Positions 33,495 through 43,770 of a stretch of 64,000 nucleotides of DNA are shown here, piece after piece. Each line of letters opens with the position of its first letter. Position 1 is the stretch's first letter. The position numbers and the translations under genes are program-made. The notes beneath the pieces are model-generated. The model was not told the origin of the DNA. It saw only the letters and a program-made list of their open reading frames with translations, and did no database searches. The stretch is from Hemileia vastatrix (taxonomy: Eukaryota; Basidiomycota; Pucciniomycetes; Pucciniales; Zaghouaniaceae): contig JASXTE010000005.1 of assembly GCA_030280995.1 (NCBI GenBank), positions 17,747,501-17,811,500 on the forward strand, written 5' to 3'.

Positions 33495-35153
33495 ATGAAA
33501 ATATCAAGTCTTTCGATTTTATATATGTTCAATAATATATTGTGTTTCAAATTTCCCTGCGCCGAAACAAAAAGTAAGTACTCTTTATTTGAGGCTTCCA
33601 GTTAGAGTCTCAATATAAGTTTCCACTCTGCTGGAAGAAATAAAGAGGCTCAAATTGTCCATGGAGCTCATGTCTTGATGGATTTACTCCATATTTACTT
33701 TTTTCAGCCTTGAAGCACCATAGAGTGAAGTATCATACCTCTCAAAAGGATAACGGAGGATGTTTTCCTAGCTCTGAAAGAGTAAATCTGTTCGAAAGTT
33801 ATCCAGATGCGCCCCCACTCCAAAATTGGTGGTGCAGTAAATCGCAGGAATACGGATGGTTAGGCTATAGTTATGACGTTGGTTCTTGTATCGTCATTTT
33901 CAGTAAGCTGGACCGACTAGACTCAATCTTCCTCTTGTTATTCATTACAGGTCTCAGACTGTCAAACAAAGAAAAAAATGGCTCAAGATTTCTCATGGAT
34001 GAAAGTTAAAAAAGGGGCAAGATATGTCAGAATTTATGGAGGATGTGAGGGAAATAATGAATATTATGAGGAAGTGATTGACGCCGCTGCGCAAGTTGGA
34101 ATTGGTGTGTATGCATTGATTTGGTTTGGATTTAATAGTAAGTCAATTTCCATGAATAGGTCAAAGCACTGTCGGATAGTTGGATTTTTGGCTGAAAAAA
34201 AGGCTCCAAAGATGATGATGAATGGATTAAAAAAAAGGATGGACTGGTAAAGACGATCAAAACAAATCCTAAGGTGGGTATGGTTAGATATCGAGGTTAG
34301 TATTACACTGGTAGCGCCGCTGAAGAATTTTCTTTATAATTTTTTGTTTTATTTTTCAAGGCTCCATATGTGATAAGACAAATTTCATTAGGATCAGAGC
34401 CCCTTTTCGACAATGTTTTACCAGTTTCTAGAATGGCTAAAGAGGTTAGAAAACTAAGGGATCAAGTTAACATCTATGGGATTAAAGTGTCAATCTCTGA
34501 TGTGTGCTTCCTTGCCCTATTATCCCTTTTTTACTTTTTTAGAGAGTAACAGCCAGGTTATTTAACTTAACTTCTTTTCTTTTCTTTTTTTTTTTTTTTC
34601 TTTTTTTTGAAATTCTCCGCCCTTTTAATTTTATTCCGTTCACAGATGCCATCTGCCTTTCAGTCTTCTGGAAACGCAACAGAATTAGTCGCCCAGTTGC
34701 AAGAAATTAATCTTAATGTTTTACCATTTTTTTATGAAAAAGCTACCACCGCCAAAAAATCATGGAGAGATGTAGATTGGTGCATTAGGTTTGGGATTGA
34801 GCTTGGTGGTAACAAATTGCCTGTTACAGTAGCTCAAACGGGATGGCCAAGTAATGCGAAAACATGGAAACCTAATTCACCTAATGCTGTTGCAAGTGTT
34901 CAGCAAGAACAAGATTATTTCGAACTACTCAACCAACACTGCATCTATTTCAAAAGTCGATCAGTCGGATGGTTTTCCCACAGTCAGCCTTGATCTCTCT
35001 ATTCTTTAATTGTCATCGAAAGAAAATAAACATTGACAATTTTGTAATACGTCACCATATTTAGTCTTTTATGAAGACACATTACCCGGTTGGGGTCTTC
35101 TTTTAAGAAAAGAAAAAGAAAAGATTCCTTTTAATCCAGTTGTGGATTGCTAG
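33495..35153 (+). CDS. Secreted GH17-like (beta-1,3-glucanase superfamily) protein, 7 exons, nucleophile Glu replaced by Gln
   Basis: Exons are 33495-33573, 33708-33902, 33958-34137, 34203-34273, 34361-34501, 34646-34982 and 35065-35153, all with GT-AG introns (55-144 bp); the joined frame is 1092 bp (363 aa) without a break. The N-terminus (MKISSLSILYMFNNILCF) looks like a signal peptide, so secretion or a cell-wall location is likely. TIM-barrel landmarks of GH17 are KKGARYVRIYGGCEG, a VGIGVYALIWFGFN strand, LGSEPLFDNVLPV (Glu188, candidate acid/base) and LPVTVAQTGWPSN. In canonical GH17 enzymes the strand before GWPS carries the nucleophile Glu; here it is Gln286. The last exon supplies PGWGLL and KIPFNP. 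If the alignment is right the protein may bind rather than cleave glucan, or use a variant mechanism. Confidence 0.88.
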
Positions 35154-35956
35154 CCATCAAATACGCTCAAGCGTATAAAGATCCAATGAAAAATCTGTTA
35201 TCTTGCATAATTGCTATTTATTTCCTGCAGTCACAGGAAAGAATAATTTATATGTACCAATATACTGTAATGATGAGGGTAGCTAATAAAATTATTCCAA
35301 AGTGCAACTAAGGAAGAGGAAAAATTTCAAGTGCTTGGCCATGAATACATGTCAAAAGATAAAAAATGCTGTGTTGTAATTAAGTTGAAACTAAAAAAAG
35401 ATAATTCTGGAAGTATAGGCAAATATAGTTACTGGCCATTAAGAAAGTCAACAGTAGACACAAATTGATACAAGATTTGAACAAAAGGGTAAAATAAAAT
35501 ACACGAACAGGGTTACAATCATCGCAGAAAATTTGGAGGAGGGGGTATTGCTAGCAATCACCACATAAAAAAAATTATGACTTTCAGTGAAGTCATTTTT
35601 CAGGCACTATAGTAGGAACATGCGTAGGAACCTTTGATGTATTCTCCACTGTTCCCCACTTTTTTGGATTTTTAATCTTTTCCTAGCACTGTTAATCAAA
35701 ATCAGACAAATTTTAGTGTCCATTTATTATAATTTCTCTAAACCCAAAATTGACAACAGTAGAAAATAGTGTTACACAGATAAAGTCATATATTTTCAAA
35801 GATGGTGCACTTCAATGATAAAACATAAATAAATGCATTAATTTCTTTGACTTTTTAACACATCTCAGACCATATTCACAATTAGCAGGTACCATCATCT
35901 GAAATTCTATATTATCAGCTATCACATGCATTTTAAATGATTAGAATCAATGCAAT
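35154..35956. other. Intergenic DNA with a weak MITE-end relic
   Basis: At 35523-35562 the sequence GCAGAAAATTTGGAGGAGG, then GGGTATTGCTAGCAATCACC, resembles the element terminus at 42203. Nothing else is supported. Confidence 0.4.
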
Positions 35957-36343
35957 TGTTAGACAGGCTGCTAGAATTACCCAGTAAAATAATTAATTAT
36001 TTCATGGGATGAAGCCATGCCTTTTTATTTCTTATATATTATTATTAATTTTATTATATTTACTTTAAATTTACTTGTAATAAATTAACTAGTTACAAAA
36101 AAGAAAATTTAGTAAAAAATTAATATTAATATTAATTGTCCCATATATTTTATTTTTATTTCCTAACACCATGCTCAATTTCAGGTTAAAGAAAATAAAA
36201 ATTAAATATTAACATACAAATTAATATTGAAATAAAATTTAGAATAAAAAAAATAGATACAAAAAAATCAAATTACTTATTTAAAAATGACATTTACAGG
36301 AATTTTTAAATAAATCAAATTATTTTGACATATACAGTAAATA
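35957..36343 (+). repeat. Truncated LTR related to R1/R2
   Basis: It begins TGTTAGACAGGCTGCTAGAATTACCCAGTAAAATAATTAATTATT, as the R1 LTR does in sense orientation, followed by the shared GAAGCCATGCCTTTTTATTTCTTAT. It breaks off where a second LTR start appears at 36344. Confidence 0.75.
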
Positions 36344-36457
36344 TGTCAGCCAGGCTGTTCCAGGAGCCCAGTAAATAAACATACAAATTTATTGGAATTA
36401 AAAGAGGACATAATAATTGCAGCTTATTTATTTACATTAAATTTATATTACATAATA
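36344..36457 (+). repeat. Second truncated LTR start
   Basis: It begins TGTCAGCCAGGCTGTTCCAGGAGCCCAGTAAAT, again the sense start of an R1-type LTR. It is cut after about 113 bp by the left end of the Harbinger-like element (GGGGGTATC at 36458). Confidence 0.7.
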
Positions 36458-36712
36458 GGGGGTATCAATGTTCAGGGATCCGCAATTATTTTTGCTAATA
36501 ATTGGGTTATTAGACACTTTATGTGTCAATGTTCACCTCTATCTGACATTTTTATCCTCAATTTTTCATAACCACATCTTGGACAACTTTCTGGATGTGC
36601 CAGCCTCCCTACCTTGCTGCGCACTTCCATCCTGTCCATTCTATTCGCTCAGAACCCCTCACCATCTCATCTGCTTGTTTTTGCTCCTTTTCATCTTCAT
36701 TTATATTTTAAC

Positions 36713-38061
36713 ATGCCTTGTTGTCCTAGATCTTCTCAAAGGCAGCCATCACCCAGTTGTTCTTCAAATCCCATTACTCCCTCTTTCCCCTGCTCAGCCG
36801 AGAAATCTAAGACCTTTCAATTAAAAAAGATGATCATCTCATTCTTATCAACTAGCTGAAAACCAAATCTAACTATGATTCTTGTTTTGGTACTGAGTAT
36901 GCGACTAAAGTAGGATGGCCCCCAGAATCAAAAGTTAATGGCTATCTTCTAATGACAAATGAATTACAGAATAAGACCAAGGGAAGGATTGATCTTTTGC
37001 CTAAACAGATGTCTGAATGCTTCAAGCATTACCAAGCCAAATACAAGAAAGCAAAGGCTCTTTCATCTTCCAGTGGTGTTGGGGTTACCAACATCAATAT
37101 AACTAAGGGCATCAAATCCATAGACAATAAACTTGAATCTTTATGTCCTTACTTTAAAGAGATGGATGCAATTTTTGGAGTGCAAGCTGATGTTAATCCT
37201 GTAAATATATTGGATGGAGAAGATCCTATCTCCAAACATGATGTTGAAGCAAATCTTTTCCCATCCTCTTCCTCCACTCAAGCCTCCCCTCATTTGAATG
37301 AGACCAATCTAAATAGCTTTTCTGTAGATCCTATTGGAAATTTAACCCAACCAAATCTAACTCAAGTCTGTTTCTTTTTTCTTTTATCTTATCAATTCTA
37401 TTTTTTTATTTAATTATTTTTTTTTATTTCTTAAAAGGCTGAAAAACAAACCCAGGATCCTCAATCAACTGAGTCTGAAGGTAGCAACAATGATGAAGAG
37501 GACAATATGACCTTGAACAAGAAGCGTAGGGCTTCAAGTAGTCTAAATTTCCACTCCCAAAGAAGACAAAAAAGTGATACTTCATCACAAACCCCTTTTT
37601 TGTCTATGGAACAATTTTTAGAGAAAGGTGATGCTGGTAAGTGATACCATACCTCTTATTACTTTACTCTGCTTTTCTTCTGCTTTATGTTAATTTTTAT
37701 TATCACTCTAGAACAAGTGAAAATTGCTAAAGAGACTCTAAGCTTTGAAAAGAAGAAATACAAGCTCTCTTTAAGGAGGGATGATAGGCTACAAGATTTG
37801 GAAGAGAGGAAGTACGAGCTCTCTTTACAGAAGGATGATCGGGCCTAAGATTTGGAGGAGAAGAAGTTTGAGTTAACTCTAATTATTGAAAAATCAAAAA
37901 AAGGGGAGAAAACACTCAAACCTCAAAACCTATTAGAGCAGATGAAATATAAGTTTGATCATGAAGAAAATTCCAAAAAGAAAGATTTCTTGATAGAATG
38001 TGTTAGAGCTAATAAATCTGTTGAGGAAATTGAACGTTTAAAGAAATTTTCTGATGACTAG
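36713..38061 (+). pseudogene. Myb/SANT-like (NAM-associated-type) transposon accessory protein, decayed
   Basis: The putative start at 36713 gives MPCCPRSSQRQPSPSC. The frame slips near 36830 and continues as NYDSCFGTEYATKVGWPPESK, NKTKGRIDLLPKQMSECF, YQAKYKKAKALSSSSGVG and LCPYFKEMDAIFGVQADVNP, a trihelix-like DNA-binding region of a family I recognise as recurrent in rust genomes. Introns are visible at about 37364-37438 and 37637-37710 (GTAAGTGATACC...TCACTCTAG). The C-terminal part is a coiled coil of repeated modules (KYKLSLRRDDRLQDLEERKYELSLQ). A TAA in the second module (37847) replaces a codon that is CAA in the first, and breaks the frame. It ends RANKSVEEIERLKKFSDD at 38061. A second fragment is at 16611-16800. 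Confidence 0.6.
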
Positions 38062-38217
38062 TTTGTTTTATTTCTCTCACACTTCAACTTTCCATATTTA
38101 TTTGTACATAAAATTTACAAGAATTTCCTGTATTTCATTACTCTATCAATCATTACTTGATTTTTTGTATTTTAATGTTAAATATTATTTTTTTAAATAA
38201 AATTTTCATGTCTCCTT

Positions 38218-38650
38218 TGAAAATTTGACGATCCCCCACCCCTGGATTTTTTCGAAGTAAGGGGTGGGTATTACCAAAATTCTTTCATATCATGAATCTT
38301 GAAAGTCTTATATGAAACTTTGGCTTTACTACCCCCTGCATTTTACTGGTATCACCATAATTTTTACAAGTCAAGAATTTCACAAGTCTTATAAGAAATT
38401 TTGGCAATACCCCCCCTGGATTTTATTGAAGTAAGGGATGGGTATCACCAAAAACATTTCACCAAAATATTTACAAGTCAAAAATTTTACATTTTACATT
38501 TGAAAATTTGGCAATACCCCCCCTACATTTTATTGAAGCAAGGGGTTGGTATCACCAAAATTTTTACAAGTCTTCAATATTGAATGTCAGATTTGAAAAT
38601 TTAGCAATACCCCTCCCCCCTGCATTTTATTGAAGTAGGGGGTTGAAGTC
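38218..38650. repeat. Tandem array of fold-back units
   Basis: Four complete units and one partial unit of about 100-120 bp. Each has the left arm AAATTTGGCAATACCCCCCCTG, a short ATTTTATTGAAGTAA centre and the right arm GGGGTGGGTATCACCAAAA. The arms are imperfect inverted repeats, so each unit can form a hairpin with a loop of about 15-20 nt. One diverged unit also occurs at 16870-16925. Confidence 0.8.
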
Positions 38651-38944
38651 ATCTTAATTTAATATAATTACATAAATTATTAAATAAATATCTAATATAT
38701 ATCAATTTCCCTAGTTTAAATTAATGACAATTCCTCAAGCCAAAATGCAGATCAAATCTAGAAACAAAAGTTTGGGACTTTCCACAAGTATAGGCTAGAG
38801 GAACCCCATGAAACAAATAAATGCTATCATGATTACCTGTTATACAACCAATGGCCGTTGGCCCATTACTTTAGTTGAGGAAATTGATATATAAAAATAT
38901 TTATTAAAAATTTATAAAAAAAAATATAATTTTTGATGACAACT
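38651..38944. other. Short intergenic stretch, no feature seen
   Basis: Nothing recognisable was found here. Confidence 0.4.
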
Positions 38945-39925
38945 CTAATCCCCATACTTTTTGGATCTAGATAAATTTTTTTTAAATTGATTAACTTTAC
39001 CTTCTTTCTTTACCTTATTGATTATTTGAATCAACTTATGACTGATTTGAAATGAGCAACCAAAATGTGTGAAATCTTGACAGGATTCCAAACAAGCAGG
39101 AGCTTTGGTCGTTTGATGATTATCCTGAGAAGAATTCCAAATAGTTTTTATGATACCATTTCCCAAACCAAAATCAATGATGCACCGGTGGTCTGGAAAA
39201 TATAAACCATGTCCTTTGATTTTATCTGGAGATGGTATTGGTTGGCCAGTTATTTGATTGATATATGAGAATATACCAAAAGTAAGAAAATTGGCATCAT
39301 TCCTATCAATATGAATCCTATTGTGGAATCCAGAATGAGTAATAATAACATTAGAAAATAAAAGATATTTGTGGGTGATATCTTCCCATTAAGAGTCACA
39401 CCAATTTGGTATTCCAAATTTGGTTTCAAGTTCATGATTTTTTTCAAATGCTTTATTACAGAGATTTTTGAGTCGAATAGCAAGAAAAGAGTTAAAGGAA
39501 GGTAGAGTGTCCCATAAGCAAAAATCTTCATCTTTTTGAGCTTTAGTGATATTCTTGAGAAATGAATATATGCCTATATAATTGAAATAAGTGAAATGAT
39601 ATTAAGAATTGAACAAAAATTATTAGAAATACCAAGAGAATATCCTTTAACAAAACCAGGTCTCCAACCAAATCCAATCATGATACCACCCAACAAATTT
39701 TTATTCATTATAGGTAACTGAACCAAAGCCATTTGATAAAGAGTTATGATAAGATCGGATAGTTTATTAAAAGATTCATTTTTTGCACCATCGAATGAAT
39801 GAAATTCCAAAATGAATTGAGCCTTATAAGTATTACTGATAACTGCAACAACTTGATCATCTCCAAATTCAGTTAGATATTTTATATCTTCTGGTAATTT
39901 TTTCGGATATTAATTTTTTTTATCT
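38945..39925 (-). pseudogene. TET/JBP-like 2OG-Fe(II) oxygenase family gene, broken
   Basis: In order on the minus strand: KLPEDIKYLTEFGDDQVVAV, LEFHSFDGAKNESFNKLSD, NKNLLGGIMIGFGWRPGF, a frame change near 39590, DFCLWDTLPSFNSFLAIRL, GIPNWCDS then a stop, SNVIITHSGFHNRIHIDRND (HxD), FLTFGIFSYI, GHGLYFPDHRCIIDFGLGNG, IWNSSQDNHQTTKAP (second His) and FTHFGCSFQISHKLI. The HxD...H arrangement with flanking GFHNR and DFG motifs fits the TET/JBP-like dioxygenases expanded in basidiomycetes, where they are thought to oxidise 5-methylcytosine and often travel with DNA transposons. At least one stop and one frameshift are present. The paralogue at 17340-18005 is broken by a MITE. Confidence 0.55.
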
Positions 39926-39987
39926 ACTTTAGTTTTATGAAAAAAAAAGTTTGGGGTATGACAAAAAAAACATTCACAGAGAATTTT

Positions 39988-40125
39988 TTTTTTCAGATAT
40001 CTTTTCTTCTGATGAGACTGATTATCCTTAATTTTTTTTGATGATTTAGAAGATGATTTTTTTTTCAGATATCTTTTCTTCTGATGAGACTGACTATGAT
40101 TAAATTTTTTTGATTATTTAGAAGA
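39988..40125. repeat. Tandem duplication of about 68 bp at the 3' end of the HEM3 copy
   Basis: TTTTTTTTCAGATATCTTTTCTTCTGATGAGACTGA occurs at about 39990 and about 40057, each followed by TTTTTTGAT.ATTTAGAAGATGATT. The second copy overlaps the last codons of the HEM3 frame. Confidence 0.85.
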
Positions 40126-41354
40126 TGATTGTATTGAAGTTGATTTTGAAGAAGATGAAGAGGATAATGAGGATAAAATGAAGATGATAGAGAAGTAAGG
40201 GGTGAATCTGAAGAAACTCCATCATTTTCTTTAATTTGATTTAATTCATCTAGAATGGCATCAGCACCCTGTTCAAGAAGACGCATGGCAACATTTTTTC
40301 CCAATTTGACAGCTTCTTTGAATTTGTAAACTTTGACAGTTTCACTGATTAGCACTTCACACTTACCGTCAGGAACTTCTATGAGCTCAGTTTTAGCCCC
40401 AACTGGGATGCTACAACCACCTTCTAAAGTTCTTAAAAGAGATCTCTCAGCTTCACATTTACACATTGTTTTCCAACATTCCAAAGATTTGAAGGTTTGC
40501 TTGATCTGATGTTCATGAGGATTTTGAGGTGTTTTGATTTCAATTGCAATGGCACCTTGTCCGACAGCGTGAAAAAGAGTAGGGGGAGACAGAAAGCAAG
40601 TGATTTGATCAGCTTGTTGAAGACGGTTCAGTCCAGCTGCTGCAAGGACAATAGCTGTATATGGCGAGTCAGGCGCATCGAGTTTTTTGAATTGAGTACT
40701 AAGATTTCCGCACTATTTCCAAAAATAATAATAAAATAAGGATGAGAAATGTAAAAAAGGAGAGAAGAAAAAGTGGGGGAAAGCAGGAGAAAAGATGCGT
40801 ATGGAAACAAGTAAAGAAAAGAAATAACATTAAATCAATCATTATAAAATGAATGGACTCATTAATGATGTCATTGATGATAATGTATATAATATATATG
40901 TTGACCTAACACATCTTTAAAATGAAGTTTAGGAAAGCGAAGCTTAAGTTGAGCTACTCTTTGAACACTACAATAACCAATACTTCGGGAATTTTTTCTA
41001 AAGAAGTAAAATCAAGACCAGCCTTGATGACAAGAGCATCCCTTGGATCTTTGTGTTGTAATATAGCACCTATTTCGCATCCAGGAGGGAGGATGGTAGG
41101 GATATCTTTGAGCAAGTGGAAAATCATATGTACTTAATCGTTGGGCATTGCGACTTCAAGTTCTTTTGTCCAAAGGGATTTACCGCCGACCAGATAAAGA
41201 GGTTTATCAAGATTGTTATCACCAGCAGTGGACATGCTTGAGATATGGGTTGAAAGAGAAGGATGTTTAGATTTGAGAATTGGCGTACAGTTTCAGCCTG
41301 AACTAAAGCAAGTTTAAAGTTTCTAGTTCCAATGATGAGTTGATCAAGAGACAT
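40065..41354 (-). pseudogene. HEM3: Hydroxymethylbilane synthase (porphobilinogen deaminase), broken
   Basis: The enzyme polymerises four porphobilinogens to hydroxymethylbilane in haem synthesis. Visible in order: MSLDQLIIGTRNFKLALVQAETVRQ (41354; GTRNSK has become GTRNFK), a 1-bp frameshift, STAGDNNLDKPLYLVGGKSLW and TKELEVAMPND followed by an in-frame TAA, HLLKDIPTILPPGCEIGAIL and KDPRDALVIKAGL, a second frameshift within the VIGTSSVQR motif, VAQLKLRFPKLHFKDV, a candidate intron (about 40713-40908), then an uninterrupted last exon GNLSTQFKKLDAPDSPY, HAVGQGAIAIEIK, AERSLLRTLEGGCSIPVGA. The dipyrromethane-cofactor Cys in LEGGCS is kept. Two frameshifts and a stop in conserved blocks argue for a dead copy. 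Confidence 0.88.
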
Positions 41355-42077
41355 TATATCAAAGGGTGTGCTGTTGAGAAACTGCATTTAGTATTTCCAG
41401 TTATCTCGAAAGAAGGGAGAAGACCAAGGGAAACGGAAAGGGAAAGGAAAGATGCGGGACAAAAGACAGAGTGAATGCTGACCAATGAGAAGCTCTGAAT
41501 TCAGAGCCCAGATATGTGTGCGGGTATAAGCCCAAACCAACTGTATCAATCAAAAATGACACCCGTTGTTGATTGTTAAGAAATACACTGTGCAAGTCAA
41601 AACTTGCTGGTGCCGCAGAGAAGGATAATGCTGTGTGATGAGATAAGATAGATTGAGAGGTATCACTCAGATAAAAAATACGAAAAACCAATATCTAAGG
41701 ATCAGTTAACTAAGCCAGTAAGTGCAAAACAATTTGAGATAAAGTGGCCATTACGCAAAGGGCTATGTATATTGAACCTGAAAACTGGAGTAAAAGTTGC
41801 TAGCAGCTTACCTTCTTGGATAGTTATTTGATGTGAAAGAATTATGCCATTTTGATAGAATACAACTTCAAACGGCTGATTCTCAGAAGTTCAATTTGGT
41901 GGACAAAAAGCTGAGTTGGGCCATTTTAACTTATTTGATTATGGTATCATCATGGATAAAAGTAAAAAATACTAATAACCAAAAAAATATCAGTTTTTGC
42001 TTACATTTTAGACCACTTTAGGAAAAGGATAGTTTGGTTTGTGAAAATGAGTGGACCAAAATGCTTATGGAAATATA
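41355..42077. other. 5' flank of HEM3 copy, no further gene
   Basis: No other supported gene was found. The 96-codon minus-strand frame at 41401-41691 looks incidental. Confidence 0.4.
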
Positions 42078-42202
42078 TGGTGGTGGCGAAGAAGAGGAGG
42101 TGGAGGTGGTGAGGAGGAGGAGGAGGAGGAGGAGGAGGAGGAGGAGGAGGAGGAGATGGTGGTGGCGAGGAGGAGGAGGAGGAGGTGTTGGTGGTGGCAA
42201 AG
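42078..42202. repeat. (GGA/GGT)n trinucleotide tract abutting an element terminus
   Basis: About 125 bp of GGA/GAG runs with interspersed GGTGGTGGCGA, ending at the element terminus ACACCACAGAAAATCTGGG (42203). Poly-Pro, poly-Glu and poly-Arg frames here are artefacts. A longer tract of the same kind lies at 61781-62158, also touching a copy of the same terminus. Confidence 0.9.
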
Positions 42203-42430
42203 ACACCACAGAAAATCTGGGGGTGAACTGCTAGCAATCCCCTCTCTTTAAAATCCAGAGTGTCTCTTATTATTCCAGGGTTATTCTCACTTTATAACAA
42301 TATACAAAATTGTATTGGAAGTACATTTATTCTCAGATTGATTATAGACAGAATATCAACTGATTCCGAATTGTGCACAAGCTGATCCTCCAGAACTTGA
42401 TTTTGGTCCTCTGTTGAGCACAAATTGAGC
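42203..42430 (+). mobile_element. Terminus of a palindromic-end element (fragment)
   Basis: The outer end CACCACAGAAAATCTGGG, then GGTGAACTGCTAGCAATCCCC, is the inverted counterpart of 61738-61780. The interior to the right contains repeats such as GAGCACAAATTGAGCACAAATTGA. Overall form (CACCAC..., G-run, GCTAGC palindrome) resembles the MITE at 17509. Confidence 0.55.
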
Positions 42431-42779
42431 ACAAATTGATCTAACCTAAGCTTACGCATATATAATAATTCAGGATACTTGCTCTATTAAATTTGATAAT
42501 AAAATAAAATATTGATGAATTTATATAAAAAATAATTATTATGTAAGATATTAAATTTTAAATTTAGGCATCATAGGAGGGCACTTAATAGAAATTAATT
42601 ATAATATGTGACACCTTAATACTGTATCACTCAGTTTGAAACATTTAAAACAAAATGTGTCATGATGGGCAATGTAATTTCTTGGAAAGACACTTTCAAA
42701 ATTAATACTGACAATAATACACAAATATGAAACCTTGGCATCTATCCAATAAAAGATTTTCCTTCTGATAAATGGATTT
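42431..42779. other. AT-rich spacer before the satellite
   Basis: No feature was recognised here. Confidence 0.4.
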
Positions 42780-43770
42780 TTCTAAGCTACTCCCTGTTAA
42801 AAAGTGTCCTTGTGAGGTTTGTCTGACCTTCAGGCGGATAATTTGGCCACATCAAACTACTTCTATTTCCATGATTGACCAAAATATCATCCTCATTTCC
42901 ATCTAAAGAGTTTATCTCATCTGACTGTGGCTGATCAAAGGGGTCCACCACAAGTTTAGCCAAAATTTTGGTGAACACTTTTTTGATGTATAGTGACTAA
43001 CCAATGCTTTCCGAAATTGTCCACCTGAAGTTAGGCTAAACTTCAGGAGGATAAATTTATAATGAATACCAAATTAACTGAAGAATACTTTTGCCCTAGC
43101 TACTCTGTATCATAAAAGTGTCCAACTGAGGCTTAGCAATAATTCAGGCAGACACTTTTGGAAAGGCACAGTCTGATGGGATTAATATCTATATATGGCA
43201 ATAAGTATGAGTTTTTTATCAACATGGAACTAGAATTAATTTGATATGGCCAAAGTGTCCACCTGAAGTTTGGCCAAAATACAGGTGGAAATTTTTATGA
43301 GAATTACTTGATGAAATGAATAAGACTTGAAATTACTTTCCATCATAAAATTTTCAAACTTAAGTTTATCAAAAATTGTGGTGAAACTTTTGCCAGATCC
43401 AGTCATATGGGATCAACTCTCTATATGGCAATTAGAATCAATTTTTAGTCAATCATGGCATTAGAAGTAATTTGATATGGACAAACTTTCCACCTCATTT
43501 TTGGCCAAAAATAAGTTGAAAATGTTTATGAGGAATACTAGATTAACTAAAGAAGACTTGCACCCTACTACTGTCCATCATAAAAGTGTCCACCAGAAGA
43601 ATTCTCAAGCTTGTGGTTGACACCTTTGGCCTGGTCCGGCCATATGGGATCAATTATACATATGGAAATGAGGATGTAATTTGGTAAATCATGGTACTAG
43701 AAGTAATTTGATATAGACAAAGTGTCCAACTCAATATTGGAAAAAAATCAGTTGAAAACTTCATATAGTT
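42780..43770. repeat. Satellite array, short-unit section (about 230-bp period)
   Basis: Degenerate palindromes of the GTGTCC...GGACAC type occur at about 42797, 43015, 43114, 43255, 43343, 43478, 43577 and 43725. First-type palindromes at 43114, 43343 and 43577 are 229 and 234 bp apart. The first interval (42787-42978) reads in the opposite orientation: its minus strand encodes SDEINSLDGNEDD, matching the plus strand of later units (SDVINSLYCNENE). Spacer sequence ACTGAAGAATACTTTTGCCCTAGCTACT precedes each first palindrome, as in the long units. Confidence 0.8.

Larger units (their letters stand above)
36458..38650 (+). mobile_element. Harbinger-like DNA element with Myb/SANT-type gene and fold-back tail
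   Basis: The left end GGGGGTATCAATGTTCAGGG is the reverse complement of the ends of the fold-back copies at 2929, 19846 and 62219. The interior carries a decayed Myb/SANT-like gene (separate entry). The right part is an array of hairpins whose arms read GGCAATACCCCCCC and GGGGTGGGTATCACC, again GGGGGTAT-type ends. TIRs starting GGGGGTAT together with a Myb/SANT protein resemble PIF/Harbinger elements; no transposase is left, so the superfamily is inference. Confidence 0.5.

Noticed and set aside
35135..35160. GTTGTGGATTGCTAGCCATC at the GH17 stop codon as a MITE end
   Set aside because: The similarity is limited to GGATTGCTAGC, with no TIR or interior homology; it encodes the last residues and stop of the gene.
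42001..42251. Poly-Pro, poly-Glu and poly-Arg frames
   Set aside because: Compositional artefact of the GGA tract.
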